In this document: piece by piece, positions 38,060 to 46,674 of the stretch
How the letters are laid out: every line of letters starts with the position of its first letter
Numbering within the stretch: position 1 is the first letter of the stretch
Assembly (NCBI RefSeq): GCF_900167105.1
Contig: NZ_FUXE01000003.1
Location: forward strand, 105,734 to 169,733
Reading direction: 5' to 3'
From: Porphyromonas circumdentaria
GTDB lineage: Bacteria; Bacteroidota; Bacteroidia; Bacteroidales; Porphyromonadaceae
DNA length: 64,000 bases
Program-made: the position numbers and the translations under genes
Notes under the pieces: generated by a model
Told to the model about the DNA's origin: nothing
The model's database searches: none
What the model saw: the letters and a program-made list of their open reading frames with translations, nothing else

Positions 38060-39514
38060 TTAAGCTCCTGCAAAGCGATACTCGGCTTGTATATCTTCTG
38101 TCAAGCGAGTGAATAGCTCTTCGATAAGAGCATCGGTAACTTCCAGTGCCAACTTTAGCATACGGTCAGAGAAAGCCTGCAACAGTTCTCGAGCATGGAT
38201 GGGTTGCGTTTTGTACACTGCCATATATTGCTCTTCCATTTCCCGCTGGCGTTGTGCAGTTTCCTGTTCAAAACGAGCGTAAGTCTCTTGTATAATGGGC
38301 GCATAGCGGTTAAAGTTGACCATCCCGAGGGTTTGTACCTTGCGGAACTTCCAATAGGCAGAGTCTTTGCTGGAGTGGTTTGTTCCCTTAAGATAGGCCT
38401 CTGGATAGGAAGATACGCCTTGATATAGTGGTAGGAATACGCCCAGAGCCGCCATCCCCATAGCTACATAGTTTACACATCCGATAGCGGCAGGAAGCTC
38501 CGAACGTACCTGTAAGATGTGTGTTTGCGTAGTACGGAATATAGAGACAGGACGGTATTTTTCCTGCGGATTTTCGTGTAAGTAGGGGTCGTGCTCCGTA
38601 CCTTGGTAGTGGAAGCGGAATGCCTTGCGCAAATCGTTCATCGTAATGGGGTGATTGGCGCGTGCGTAAACGGGAAAATCGTTGCGCGTTACATCGTTGG
38701 TTATATCGGGACTAAACATCGCCTGCAATCCCCACACTCTCGGATAGTTGTAGGTAGTGTCGAGTTCTATATCTCGGGCATAGGCTTCGTGAAAGTCAAA
38801 TTTGCCATCATGAGAGGGGTCATATAGTCCATGCTTTATGGCAAAATCGATAAGATCGGCAGAGGCCATATAGTTCTCTTTATCTTCGGGATTGTAGGCA
38901 CGGAAGCGGCTCTGATTGCCCGTTACAAAGTATTGCTCCTCGGGTATGCGACAAGCCAGCCAACGATGCCCGCAAGCGGTCTCTAAGTACCATATTTCCT
39001 GTTCATCGACAAAGCCTACTCCGAAGCCCTCGGCTATACCGTGCTTTTCGATCAGTTCGCCCAATCGTTTTACCCCCTCACGTGCCGAGCGGATGTAGGG
39101 TAATACGATATTGAAAACCGAGTTCTCTGCTACTCCGTTTTCTACCAAAGGATCGGCTTGTAGTGCCTTATCGTTGCTAAAGATACTTTCCGTGGCACTC
39201 ATTCCCACACCTACTGAATTAAAGCCTGCACTTCCCCAATGTCCAGGCAGATGATAGGGAGCCAATGCCGTATAGCCCAACGACTCGGTGGGGAGTTCGC
39301 ATCGGAATGGGCTATCTAAGGCAACAAACTCTTTGGGCCCCTCCTTCTTATCGGGATAAACTTCCCAGTTTTTGGCAAACATGGCATTCCAGTCCTCTGA
39401 GCGTGCCACGATCATAGAGCCGTCGCAGGTCATTCTTCGTCCTACGATAATTGTAGTACATTCAGAAGGGTAGTGCCCTCTTTCTTTTTTGTTTTTGTAG
39501 TCTTGATGTTTCAT
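38060..39514 (-). CDS. C69-family dipeptidase
   Basis: An N-terminal-nucleophile peptidase, 484 residues. The family start CTTIIVGRRMTCDGSMIVARSEDWN places the nucleophile Cys at position 19, behind an 18-residue charged leader that must be cleaved to expose it. Other conserved blocks (PFRCELP, VGVGMSATES, WYLETACGHRW, YFVTGNQSRF) are present. The leader is not a signal peptide, so the enzyme appears cytosolic, unlike many PepD relatives in Bacteroidota that have one. It probably cleaves dipeptides, useful for a peptide-fermenting organism. A minus-strand promoter lies about 115 bases upstream. Confidence 0.9.
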   Translation of the reverse strand: MKHQDYKNKKERGHYPSECTTIIVGRRMTCDGSMIVARSEDWNAMFAKNWEVYPDKKEGPKEFVALDSPFRCELPTESLGYTALAPYHLPGHWGSAGFNSVGVGMSATESIFSNDKALQADPLVENGVAENSVFNIVLPYIRSAREGVKRLGELIEKHGIAEGFGVGFVDEQEIWYLETACGHRWLACRIPEEQYFVTGNQSRFRAYNPEDKENYMASADLIDFAIKHGLYDPSHDGKFDFHEAYARDIELDTTYNYPRVWGLQAMFSPDITNDVTRNDFPVYARANHPITMNDLRKAFRFHYQGTEHDPYLHENPQEKYRPVSIFRTTQTHILQVRSELPAAIGCVNYVAMGMAALGVFLPLYQGVSSYPEAYLKGTNHSSKDSAYWKFRKVQTLGMVNFNRYAPIIQETYARFEQETAQRQREMEEQYMAVYKTQPIHARELLQAFSDRMLKLALEVTDALIEELFTRLTEDIQAEYRFAGA

Positions 39515-39629
39515 ACCTTATTATTTCTTTGTTATTAGGTTATTCTAAGGTTACCCTCAAACTCTTCTTTATAGTTAAACGGAGCGAATAGCTCCAATCG
39601 AAGTGCGGGGTTGCTAAAATCAACTACGG

Positions 39630-39659
39630 CAAAGGTATGCCTTAAAAAAGAATAACAAA
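39630..39659 (-). promoter_or_regulatory. Promoter of the C69 dipeptidase gene
   Basis: On the minus strand, -33 TTTG (39659-39656) and -7 TACCTTTG (39637-39630), spaced 18 bases (consensus 19-21). The leader would be about 110 bases. Confidence 0.55.
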
Positions 39660-39728
39660 ATCCCTATTAATAAGTAACGACTTATACCTAATGGAGAGTT
39701 ACGGAAGATTTTTTCTTTTCTAATAGTA

Positions 39729-39791
39729 TAGTTTTGTGAAAACAGGGCGTTGTTGGGAGTTGTAAAAGGTCTATGTGAATGGACCTCTTAC
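39729..39791 (+). other. Promoter-like box followed by a hairpin in a gene-free stretch
   Basis: TAGTTTTG (39729-39736) resembles a -7 element. It is followed by a hairpin, GTAAAAGGTC (39762-39771) with GACCTCTTAC (39782-39791), 10 bp with one mismatch. A small RNA could start here, but there is no clear -33 box or terminator. Confidence 0.25.
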
Positions 39792-40467
39792 GCAACTTTG
39801 GCGGCAAATGCAAAAAGAAATCATTCGACTGCTTCTGTTGCGGTACGATTTTGACCTGCACGTCTTAATATTCCTTTGTATAGAATGTGTGATTGTGTGA
39901 GGGGAATACGAGATAGGATAGTGTCTTCTTACTTTATCTTCTTTTGGGTAAAAAATGAGAGACTTGCTAATAACTAAGTAAAGGCTACTCCTACTAATCT
40001 GTTCCTCTTAGTGAAAAAGTTGTAACTCTCCCTATCAAAACTCTTTTTCTTACAGGCTCTTCTTTATATTTAGATTGAATATACATATATTCAATCTAAA
40101 TATATGTATTTGCAGGTTGAATATATATATACGTAATCTGTAAATATAGAATAACTTCTATCTCAAGGGATTTATTTGTGGGTGCAAAACAGTTTTTTTT
40201 GTATGCCAAAAGTTTTTAGGGCGTAGATAGAAGCTCTTTTTTACCTATTTTACTTGCCCAATAGACTTCTGCTATTGATGGCATTTATAGGGACACTACC
40301 GTATAAAGCTCTGTTTATGATAATGTATGCATAAAAAAAGCGAAAGGAAAAGGCAAAAAGCTGGCTGTGGGCTCTCCCGAGCCCTCGTATGGCGATGTCT
40401 TTTGTGTCGTTTGTTGAAAGATAGTCCACAGATAGGGAAAAAATTTACACTGGCTCTAAAGAATAAA
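39792..40467. other. Gene-free stretch downstream of pfp
   Basis: Part of about 1 kb between the C69 gene and pfp. It holds the second palindromic repeat (40066-40155) but no convincing gene; the open frame from 40327 overlaps pfp and its terminator and has no recognisable product. Confidence 0.55.
40066..40155. repeat. Palindromic repeat related to the one at 14.8 kb
   Basis: A perfect 18-bp inverted repeat with only 2 bases between the arms (40066-40083 and 40086-40103; arm core TTTAGATTGAATATA). It is followed by TATTTGCAGGTTGAATATA and an imperfect outer complement TAATCTGTAAATATAGAATAA. The motifs ATTTGCAG-TTGAATATA and GATTGAATATA are shared with the 14756-14855 repeat, so the two appear to be one family. 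Confidence 0.7.
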
Positions 40468-40505
40468 AAAATCCCCTCGAACATACGTTGTCCGAGGGGT
40501 TTTCT
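40468..40505 (-). terminator. Rho-independent terminator of pfp
   Basis: A 7-bp GC-rich stem CCCCTCG (40473-40479) with CGAGGGG (40493-40499). On the minus strand it is followed by ATTTTTTTA. It sits about 65 bases after the pfp stop. Confidence 0.85.
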
Positions 40506-40564
40506 ACGACTAAAAACACTCCTAAAGAGCGTGATAAAAAGAGATTATTCCTTTTTAGAGAAGT

Positions 40565-42253
40565 TTAGAAGAGGGTTTCGCTACCGTACTCTTCGTCCTC
40601 TGGGTCGAGATGATTCTCCAACCTTAGGGTAATGGTCGTATTATCACAAACCGCCGATGGACCAAAGTACTGTATGGGGCCTGGATAGTGATACGAGATC
40701 CCCTCTGCCCACTCGTGCCTGTGCTTACGAAAGTAGCGGAACGGTGCCCCCTCAATATCGACCAAAGACTTCTTAATAACGGCTTTAAGTGCTCCCTTTC
40801 TCTCCTCTAAGTGCATCATAAGGGTAAGAGGTATGCCTGCAGGTTGCCATTCAGAGGGGTGGTTTACCAAGTTACGCACAGCAGCCATATAGCCCGAGTG
40901 TCCCGCAATGGCAAGGTAAGATGCGGTGCGGCCCAAGGAGTAACAGTAAGAGGCATCAAAGTTAGAGGGCATTGAGCAACGTCCCTCATAGCCAAAGAAA
41001 TGCGTTAGAGCAGAAAAATTACCCTTATATTCTCCTTTCTTACGGCGTTTTTCCAACTCTTTTTTGAGCATAGTAACAATAAGCTCTTCTATTTCTATAC
41101 GAGATACCTGCACATTGCCGTGAGGGTCTCGCTCCATAGAGAGCTGATACGCCATCTCTTTGGGTAATGAAAGGAAGAAAGAGGCACTCTCTTCACTCAA
41201 CTTACCAGCTAAATAATTGAGTATTTGTGTGCGTTTGACCAGATGCAACTTATGAGCGTTCTCAGCCAAAACTTTATTCAACTCTGCAATGAGTAAACGC
41301 ATTTTCGGCACAAATTCTACAAGCCCCTCGGGAATTAGCACCGAGCCAAAGTCCATGCCTCGCTCAGAGCGCATCACTACCACGTCTGCCAACTGACTCA
41401 CAATATCACCCAAAGAGCGGTTGTGTGCAGCAATCTCCTCACTGATAATAGCCACATTAGGCTGGGTCATCAGGGCACACTCCAAAGTGAGATGCGAGGC
41501 AGAACGCCCCATAAGCTTTATAAAGTGCCAATACTTTCTGGAAGAGTAGCAGTCTCTTTGGATATTACCGATAAGCTCACCATATACTTTGGCACAAGTG
41601 TCAAACCCAAAAGAGGCCTCTATCCAAGCATTTTTTAAGTCTCCGTCGATCGTCTTGGGGCATCCTATTACGCGCAATGGGTCTCCGATTGCTTTACAAT
41701 ACTCGGCAAGAAGTGCCGCATTGGTATTTGAGTCGTCCCCACCGATGATAATAAGAGCGTGCAATTTAAGTCCGTGTGCTACCTTAAGTGCGGTATCGAA
41801 GTCCTCCTTTTTCTCCAACTTCGTACGGTCTGAACCAATCATATCAAACCCTCCCGAATTGCGGTACGCATTGATAACATCGGCCGTAAGCTCTCTTACC
41901 TGATTTTTAAGCAGCCCACCAGGCCCCATGAGGAAGCCAAAAAGAGAGGAAGCAGGGTGATAACTCTTCAAAGCATCAAAAATACCAGCAATTACATTAT
42001 GCCCACCAGGAGCTTGCCCTCCCGAGAGAAGTACCCCTACATTGAGCGGAGAGGGAGCGGAGAGCTCTTCCGAAGAGAAATTCTCCTTGAGCTCCAAAAG
42101 AGGTAGCCCAAAGGTGGCAGGAAAGAAGGCCGAGACAGACTCTTCTATCGGTGCGTAATTTGTAGAGACCTCTACCCGAGGTAGACTCTCGAGCACTTTG
42201 GGTATTTGCGGTGTATAGTGCTTTCTTAGATTGTCTAAACGTATGTAACTCAT
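40565..42253 (-). CDS. pfp: PPi-dependent phosphofructokinase
   Basis: Phosphorylates fructose 6-phosphate with pyrophosphate in place of ATP, reversibly. The 562-residue protein is the long form related to the plant beta subunit. It has LLSGGQAPGGHN at 76-86, GGDDS at 171-175 (the second Asp blocks ATP use, the mark of PPi enzymes), CPKTIDGD at 198-205 with the catalytic Lys and Asp, and MGRSASHLT. No ATP-type 6-phosphofructokinase is in the window. It saves ATP, as is common in anaerobic Bacteroidota. Confidence 0.95.
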   Translation of the reverse strand: MSYIRLDNLRKHYTPQIPKVLESLPRVEVSTNYAPIEESVSAFFPATFGLPLLELKENFSSEELSAPSPLNVGVLLSGGQAPGGHNVIAGIFDALKSYHPASSLFGFLMGPGGLLKNQVRELTADVINAYRNSGGFDMIGSDRTKLEKKEDFDTALKVAHGLKLHALIIIGGDDSNTNAALLAEYCKAIGDPLRVIGCPKTIDGDLKNAWIEASFGFDTCAKVYGELIGNIQRDCYSSRKYWHFIKLMGRSASHLTLECALMTQPNVAIISEEIAAHNRSLGDIVSQLADVVVMRSERGMDFGSVLIPEGLVEFVPKMRLLIAELNKVLAENAHKLHLVKRTQILNYLAGKLSEESASFFLSLPKEMAYQLSMERDPHGNVQVSRIEIEELIVTMLKKELEKRRKKGEYKGNFSALTHFFGYEGRCSMPSNFDASYCYSLGRTASYLAIAGHSGYMAAVRNLVNHPSEWQPAGIPLTLMMHLEERKGALKAVIKKSLVDIEGAPFRYFRKHRHEWAEGISYHYPGPIQYFGPSAVCDNTTITLRLENHLDPEDEEYGSETLF

Positions 42254-42277
42254 AATGGCGTAAAGATAAAAAGAAAT

Positions 42278-42319
42278 ATCCCCCTGCCCATAACTCCGTA
42301 GTGGATAGGACAGAGGGAT
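42278..42319 (-). terminator. Hairpin between the saccharopine-dehydrogenase-like gene and pfp
   Basis: Arms ATCCCCCTG (42278-42286) and CAGAGGGAT (42311-42319), 9 bp with one mismatch. On the minus strand the 3' arm is followed by ATTTCTTTTT, so it may end the upstream gene. Confidence 0.5.
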
Positions 42320-42352
42320 TATTAAAACTGCATCTATTGAGTATTTAGCGTG

Positions 42353-43561
42353 TTACTTTTCAAACTCGATGTCTACATCTAAATGTTCGTGCCATGGAAG
42401 CCCTTGCTTGGCAAGTTCTTCGAGGAAAGGATCGGGATCAAACTCTTCTACATTGAACACTCCAGGCTTGCGCCACAAGCCCTTGAAGAACATCATTGCT
42501 CCTACAGTAGCAGGTACTCCTGTGGTGTAGCTAACACCCTGTGTACCCGTCTCACGGAAAGCCGCTTGGTGGCTACAGTTGTTCCAGATGTAATAGGTGT
42601 GTTCCTCGCCATTCTTTACTCCTCGTATGCGGCAACCGATAGAGGTTTCCCCCGTATAGTCGTTCCCCAAATCTTGAGGGTTAGGCAAAACGGCCTTTAG
42701 GAACTGAATAGGCACTATCTCCATACCGTTGTAGTTGATAGGCTCTATACTGTCCATACCGATGTTCTGTATCACTCTCAAGTGGGTAAGATACTCCTCG
42801 CCGAAAGTCATCCAGAAGCGAGCTCTTTTGAGAGTTGGGAAGTTTTTCACCAAAGACTCCAACTCCTCGTGGTACAGCAAGTAGCTTTCTCTCACTCCAA
42901 TGCCTGGGTAGTGTAGCGGACGGTGTATCTCTTGAGGCTCTGTCTCTATCCACTCACCATTTTCGTAGTATTTCCCTTTCTGGGTTATCTCACGGATATT
43001 AATCTCTGGATTAAAGTTGGTGGCAAAAGCCTTGTGATGGTCTCCGCCGTTACAGTCTACGATGTCTAAGTAGTGAATCTCATCAAAATGATGTTTCGCA
43101 GCATAGGCCGTAAATACACTCGTTACTCCAGGGTCGAAACCACAACCCAAAATAGCCGTCAAACCCGCCTGCTTAAAGCGATCTTGATAAGCCCACTGCC
43201 AGCTATACTGGTACTTAGCCTCGTCGATGGGTTCGTAGTTGGCGGTATCAAGGTAATTGACACCTGTTTCAAGACAAGCATCCATAATGGTTAAGTCTTG
43301 GTAAGGAAGAGCCACATTGATAACCAACTCTGGCTTGAACTCCTTAAAGAGAGCCACAAGCTCGGGTACTTTATCGGCATCTATAGAGGCTGTTTGGATT
43401 TTTACCCCCAGAGACTCCTCTATTTCCTTTGCAATTTTATCGCACTTTGATTTAGTACGACTTGCCAGCATTATGTCTGTAAAGGTATCATGGTTCATAG
43501 CCACCTTTTTGGCTACTACTGTGCCGACACCCCCAGCTCCTATTATTAATACTCTTGCCAT
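42353..43561 (-). CDS. Saccharopine-dehydrogenase-family enzyme, probable carboxynorspermidine dehydrogenase
   Basis: A 402-residue NAD(P)-dependent enzyme of the LYS9/LYS1 fold with Rossmann GAGGVG at 8-13, the LASRTKSKCDKIA cofactor loop, and the family blocks LGCGFDPGVTSVF and NWSW-type NYLDTANYEP. In Bacteroidota this subfamily usually makes carboxynorspermidine or carboxyspermidine in the polyamine pathway. The decarboxylase partner (NspC) is not in the window, so the substrate is an inference. A minus-strand TACCTTTG lies 41 bases before the start. Confidence 0.85.
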   Translation of the reverse strand: MARVLIIGAGGVGTVVAKKVAMNHDTFTDIMLASRTKSKCDKIAKEIEESLGVKIQTASIDADKVPELVALFKEFKPELVINVALPYQDLTIMDACLETGVNYLDTANYEPIDEAKYQYSWQWAYQDRFKQAGLTAILGCGFDPGVTSVFTAYAAKHHFDEIHYLDIVDCNGGDHHKAFATNFNPEINIREITQKGKYYENGEWIETEPQEIHRPLHYPGIGVRESYLLYHEELESLVKNFPTLKRARFWMTFGEEYLTHLRVIQNIGMDSIEPINYNGMEIVPIQFLKAVLPNPQDLGNDYTGETSIGCRIRGVKNGEEHTYYIWNNCSHQAAFRETGTQGVSYTTGVPATVGAMMFFKGLWRKPGVFNVEEFDPDPFLEELAKQGLPWHEHLDVDIEFEK

Positions 43562-43601
43562 AGTATGGTAGATTTAATTTGCTAACTATATTCTTCTCGG
43601 A

Positions 43602-43609
43602 CAAAGGTA
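43602..43609 (-). promoter_or_regulatory. Candidate -7 element for the carboxynorspermidine dehydrogenase gene
   Basis: TACCTTTG on the minus strand, 41 bases before the ATG. No clear -33 element. Confidence 0.45.
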
Positions 43610-43660
43610 CGATAAGATACTCAGCTAATAAACACTTTCGGCAAAAATGCTCACTTCGCC

Positions 43661-46447
43661 TTACATAACGGAGGATGAAGGGCGTCCTCCTATGCGACCA
43701 AAGGACTGAAAATCACTTTGCGAAGCCCCTTTGCTAAAGCTACCAAAGTTGTAAATGAGGTGAAGCATAACGTATCGCCCGAGCACATTGGTGCGACTGT
43801 CTGTAAGGTCAAGGGCTGTTGCAGCTCTGGAAATCCCTGTTTCACTCCCCAATAAGTCGTACGATTTTAGGCGCAAAGTAGCCTGCTTATTCCAGAACGT
43901 ATAGGAAAGGGCTGCATTCCAAATCCACTCTGTTGAATTATAACGTTCTCCATACCCTGCGCGATTACGGAAAGTGACGTCAGACTCCAATTTTATACCA
44001 ATGGGTAAATCCAATGCCCCCTCAAGACCTGTTTGAAATCGCCATGCACATCTTGTTAGGCCGTCTAAGCTGTTGGTCGTACCTCTATACTCCAAAGAGG
44101 CATTAAAACGGGTATAGACGCTCCCTTTGATGTAGGATAACTGCACAAGGGGGGTAAAAACCCAAGTATTTGCTACATTCTCACGCTCCTCTACAAAGCC
44201 TTTTTGATGCGTAAATAATACTCTTCCCCCCGCATTGAGCGTTAGAAGTGGAGTAAAAAGAGGCATAGAAGAGATACCGAACATACGCCACATGGCGTTG
44301 CCATCGACGTTGCGATAGCAAATAGTCTGTCGTCCCGATACACCGTCGTAAGTTACGGAGGGAGCAATGTCATTCAACGTATAAGTGGCTCGGGTAAAAA
44401 GATTGATCGACACTCTTGTTTCGGGATTATAAGTACGGAAAGAAGAACGTAGTCGATGAGTAAAAGATGGAGCCAACTCACTATTACCTATGGTGATTTG
44501 TAGCGGATTGGTAGGGTCTACAACGGGTATCATCGCGTACACATCGGGCATATCAGAGTCTCCCCGATAGTCCAGCCTCCAGGTAGTTTGTTTATTGGGG
44601 CGTAAGTTGAGGGTTACACGAGGTGAGATGTTAAACTTATGCTTTAAAATACTCTCCATAGTACCGAAAGGAAAACTGGTTTGCATCTCAATGGGTTCTC
44701 CGCCTATTCCTAACGTAACATCATAGAGGTCGCTTCTTCTTTGCAGATTAAGAGCAAAATTATAGCCCGATAGTTGGTTTACAAAAGAGGTGGCATAACG
44801 CTCCTCATAAAAGGTGTAGTTACCATTGACATCAGGTGTGTAAACATCTCGCAAACCTACTCTCCTGTCGTTTCTCCACGCTACCTCTCCCTGTAAGAGA
44901 AAGCCTTTTCCCAAAGGTTCTACGTAAGAAAGATGGGTGAGAACAGAAATCCGCTGTGTTAGGTCTTTTTGTAATAATCGGAGGGACTCGTTACGCGTGT
45001 CGTCAAGTCGATGGAGAAATGCGGTTGCATGCTCACCCTCTCTGTCGTCTTTTGTATAGTTCGTTGACACTTTTAGGCTCACAACTCTACCCTCTGTCGA
45101 TAGTTTTCGGCTGATGTTCAGTACTCCTGCTGTTTGCAGATTATTACCCATTGTAAGGTAGGATTTATCAGACTGTGTTTGCTCTTTATAGAAGCTATCG
45201 AATGTTTGCGTCGCTTCACGGCCCTCCTCCAGATATTTTCCCCATAGAAAATCAGGCTGAAAAAGTATCTCCGTTAAACTATTGGGCTTGTAGGCAAAAT
45301 GCAGATTGCTACCCACTCCATGCTCTCGCTTACGATTGTGTGACTGTTCCGATGCAAAAGTATTAGCTCTTCCCGAACGGATATACTCGATGGCGTTTTC
45401 CACCTCTATCACTTTGTCTGAGTAACCATAGCGTACATTTCCCTCTACCTCCACTTTTTTGTGGAGTGTATGCGCTATATCTATCGCAGCAGTAGCTGAG
45501 GTCGTTATCCCCACAGGAGCACTTCGTCGGGGTGGCCCTCCCTGCCCTCTGCTATTGGAGATATCACTAATACCTTTATTGTTAGTATTGTTCGCTCCAG
45601 CTACGAGGGTCAATCTATTTGCACCCGAGAAATTATTGAGCGTTGCATTGGCTTCAAAACGACGATTCGTACCATATCCGCCAAAGGCATTGCCAAAAAA
45701 ACCTTCCTTGTATTGAGGTTTGAAAGATAAATTTAGTAGTGTCTCCTCCTCGCCATCGTCAAAGCCTGCCATACGAGAGGCATCACTTCTGCGGTCCAAC
45801 ATCTCTATTTTCTCTATAACTTCGGCAGGGAGATTTTTTGTTGCGGTCTTTGTGTCGCCAGAAAAAAACTCTTTCCCATCTACCATTATCTTCTGAATCG
45901 TTTTCCCATTGATAACAATGCTCCCAGACTCATCTATTTGAGCCCCTGGAAGTCGCTTAATCAAATCTTCTAATGAAGAGCCCGACCCCATGCGATAGGC
46001 ATTGGCATTGAAAACAACCGTATCTCCTTTCATGCCCATATCAGCAGCTCGAGACTGCACTACAACAGTAGAGAGCTGTTTGCTATCTTCCAAAAGGCGT
46101 ATACTAATCTCCTTGTCCTGTAGAGGCAACGTTATACTTAGATTATAGACTTGATAGCCTATGTAACTTACGTGCAAGCTATGATTACCCGCAGGTAGTT
46201 GGTACAGGGAAAAACCTCCAGTCAAATCAGTGGATACCCCCGCTAATTGCCTTCCAGAAGCTGAAAGCAGGCGTACATTAGCCCCAATTAAAGCCTCGCC
46301 CGTATGCTCATCAAGCACTTTACCCTTCAGAGAGTAAGAAGTCTGAGCATACAACAATTCCACAAAAGATAAGCCCAAAAGCAAAAGCAATGCCAAAGCA
46401 CGGGAGAAGAAGCCCCTATGGGGTACTCTGGTTACGTTCATACTCAA
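43661..46447 (-). CDS. Outer-membrane beta-barrel protein, TonB-receptor-like (OMP_b-brl_3)
   Basis: A 928-residue outer-membrane protein. Signal peptide (about 1-35, ending near LLYAQ), a carboxypeptidase-regulatory-like domain at about 38-120 (KGKVLDEHTGEALIGANV, GNHSLHVSYIGYQ), a plug-like domain at about 125-230 (LIKRLPGAQIDESGSIVINGKTIQKIMVDGKEFF region), then a large barrel with alternating strands to the end. This is the architecture of PF14905 proteins. No type IX domain. It may be an import or assembly barrel; TonB box not identified, and substrate unknown. Confidence 0.88.
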   Translation of the reverse strand: MSMNVTRVPHRGFFSRALALLLLLGLSFVELLYAQTSYSLKGKVLDEHTGEALIGANVRLLSASGRQLAGVSTDLTGGFSLYQLPAGNHSLHVSYIGYQVYNLSITLPLQDKEISIRLLEDSKQLSTVVVQSRAADMGMKGDTVVFNANAYRMGSGSSLEDLIKRLPGAQIDESGSIVINGKTIQKIMVDGKEFFSGDTKTATKNLPAEVIEKIEMLDRRSDASRMAGFDDGEEETLLNLSFKPQYKEGFFGNAFGGYGTNRRFEANATLNNFSGANRLTLVAGANNTNNKGISDISNSRGQGGPPRRSAPVGITTSATAAIDIAHTLHKKVEVEGNVRYGYSDKVIEVENAIEYIRSGRANTFASEQSHNRKREHGVGSNLHFAYKPNSLTEILFQPDFLWGKYLEEGREATQTFDSFYKEQTQSDKSYLTMGNNLQTAGVLNISRKLSTEGRVVSLKVSTNYTKDDREGEHATAFLHRLDDTRNESLRLLQKDLTQRISVLTHLSYVEPLGKGFLLQGEVAWRNDRRVGLRDVYTPDVNGNYTFYEERYATSFVNQLSGYNFALNLQRRSDLYDVTLGIGGEPIEMQTSFPFGTMESILKHKFNISPRVTLNLRPNKQTTWRLDYRGDSDMPDVYAMIPVVDPTNPLQITIGNSELAPSFTHRLRSSFRTYNPETRVSINLFTRATYTLNDIAPSVTYDGVSGRQTICYRNVDGNAMWRMFGISSMPLFTPLLTLNAGGRVLFTHQKGFVEERENVANTWVFTPLVQLSYIKGSVYTRFNASLEYRGTTNSLDGLTRCAWRFQTGLEGALDLPIGIKLESDVTFRNRAGYGERYNSTEWIWNAALSYTFWNKQATLRLKSYDLLGSETGISRAATALDLTDSRTNVLGRYVMLHLIYNFGSFSKGASQSDFQSFGRIGGRPSSSVM

Positions 46448-46643
46448 TTTATTTTCCTTTATTCTAAACGTTGGACTGCTTTTGAGGGGCGATGTTTAAT
46501 ACACCCCCATCGCACTTCTTGATAGGGAAACGGCAATTCTATAGAGCATGCATTAAATGAAATGTACCTTTACAAAAGAGGTGAAAGCACAATAAAAAAT
46601 CAGCCCAACTGTGTAAAAAAGAGATTTTTGGAAACTATTCCCT

Positions 46644-46651
46644 TAACTTTG
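46644..46651 (+). promoter_or_regulatory. Candidate -7 element for topA
   Basis: TAACTTTG, 24 bases before the topA ATG at 46675. The -33 box at the expected distance is not clear. Confidence 0.5.
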
Positions 46652-46674
46652 CAACTGTAAAAGATGCAATAACG

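Noticed and set aside
40327..40632. A 101-codon plus-strand frame in the C69-pfp gap
   Set aside because: It runs through the pfp terminator and into the pfp 3' end, and its sequence is basic low-complexity without family resemblance.
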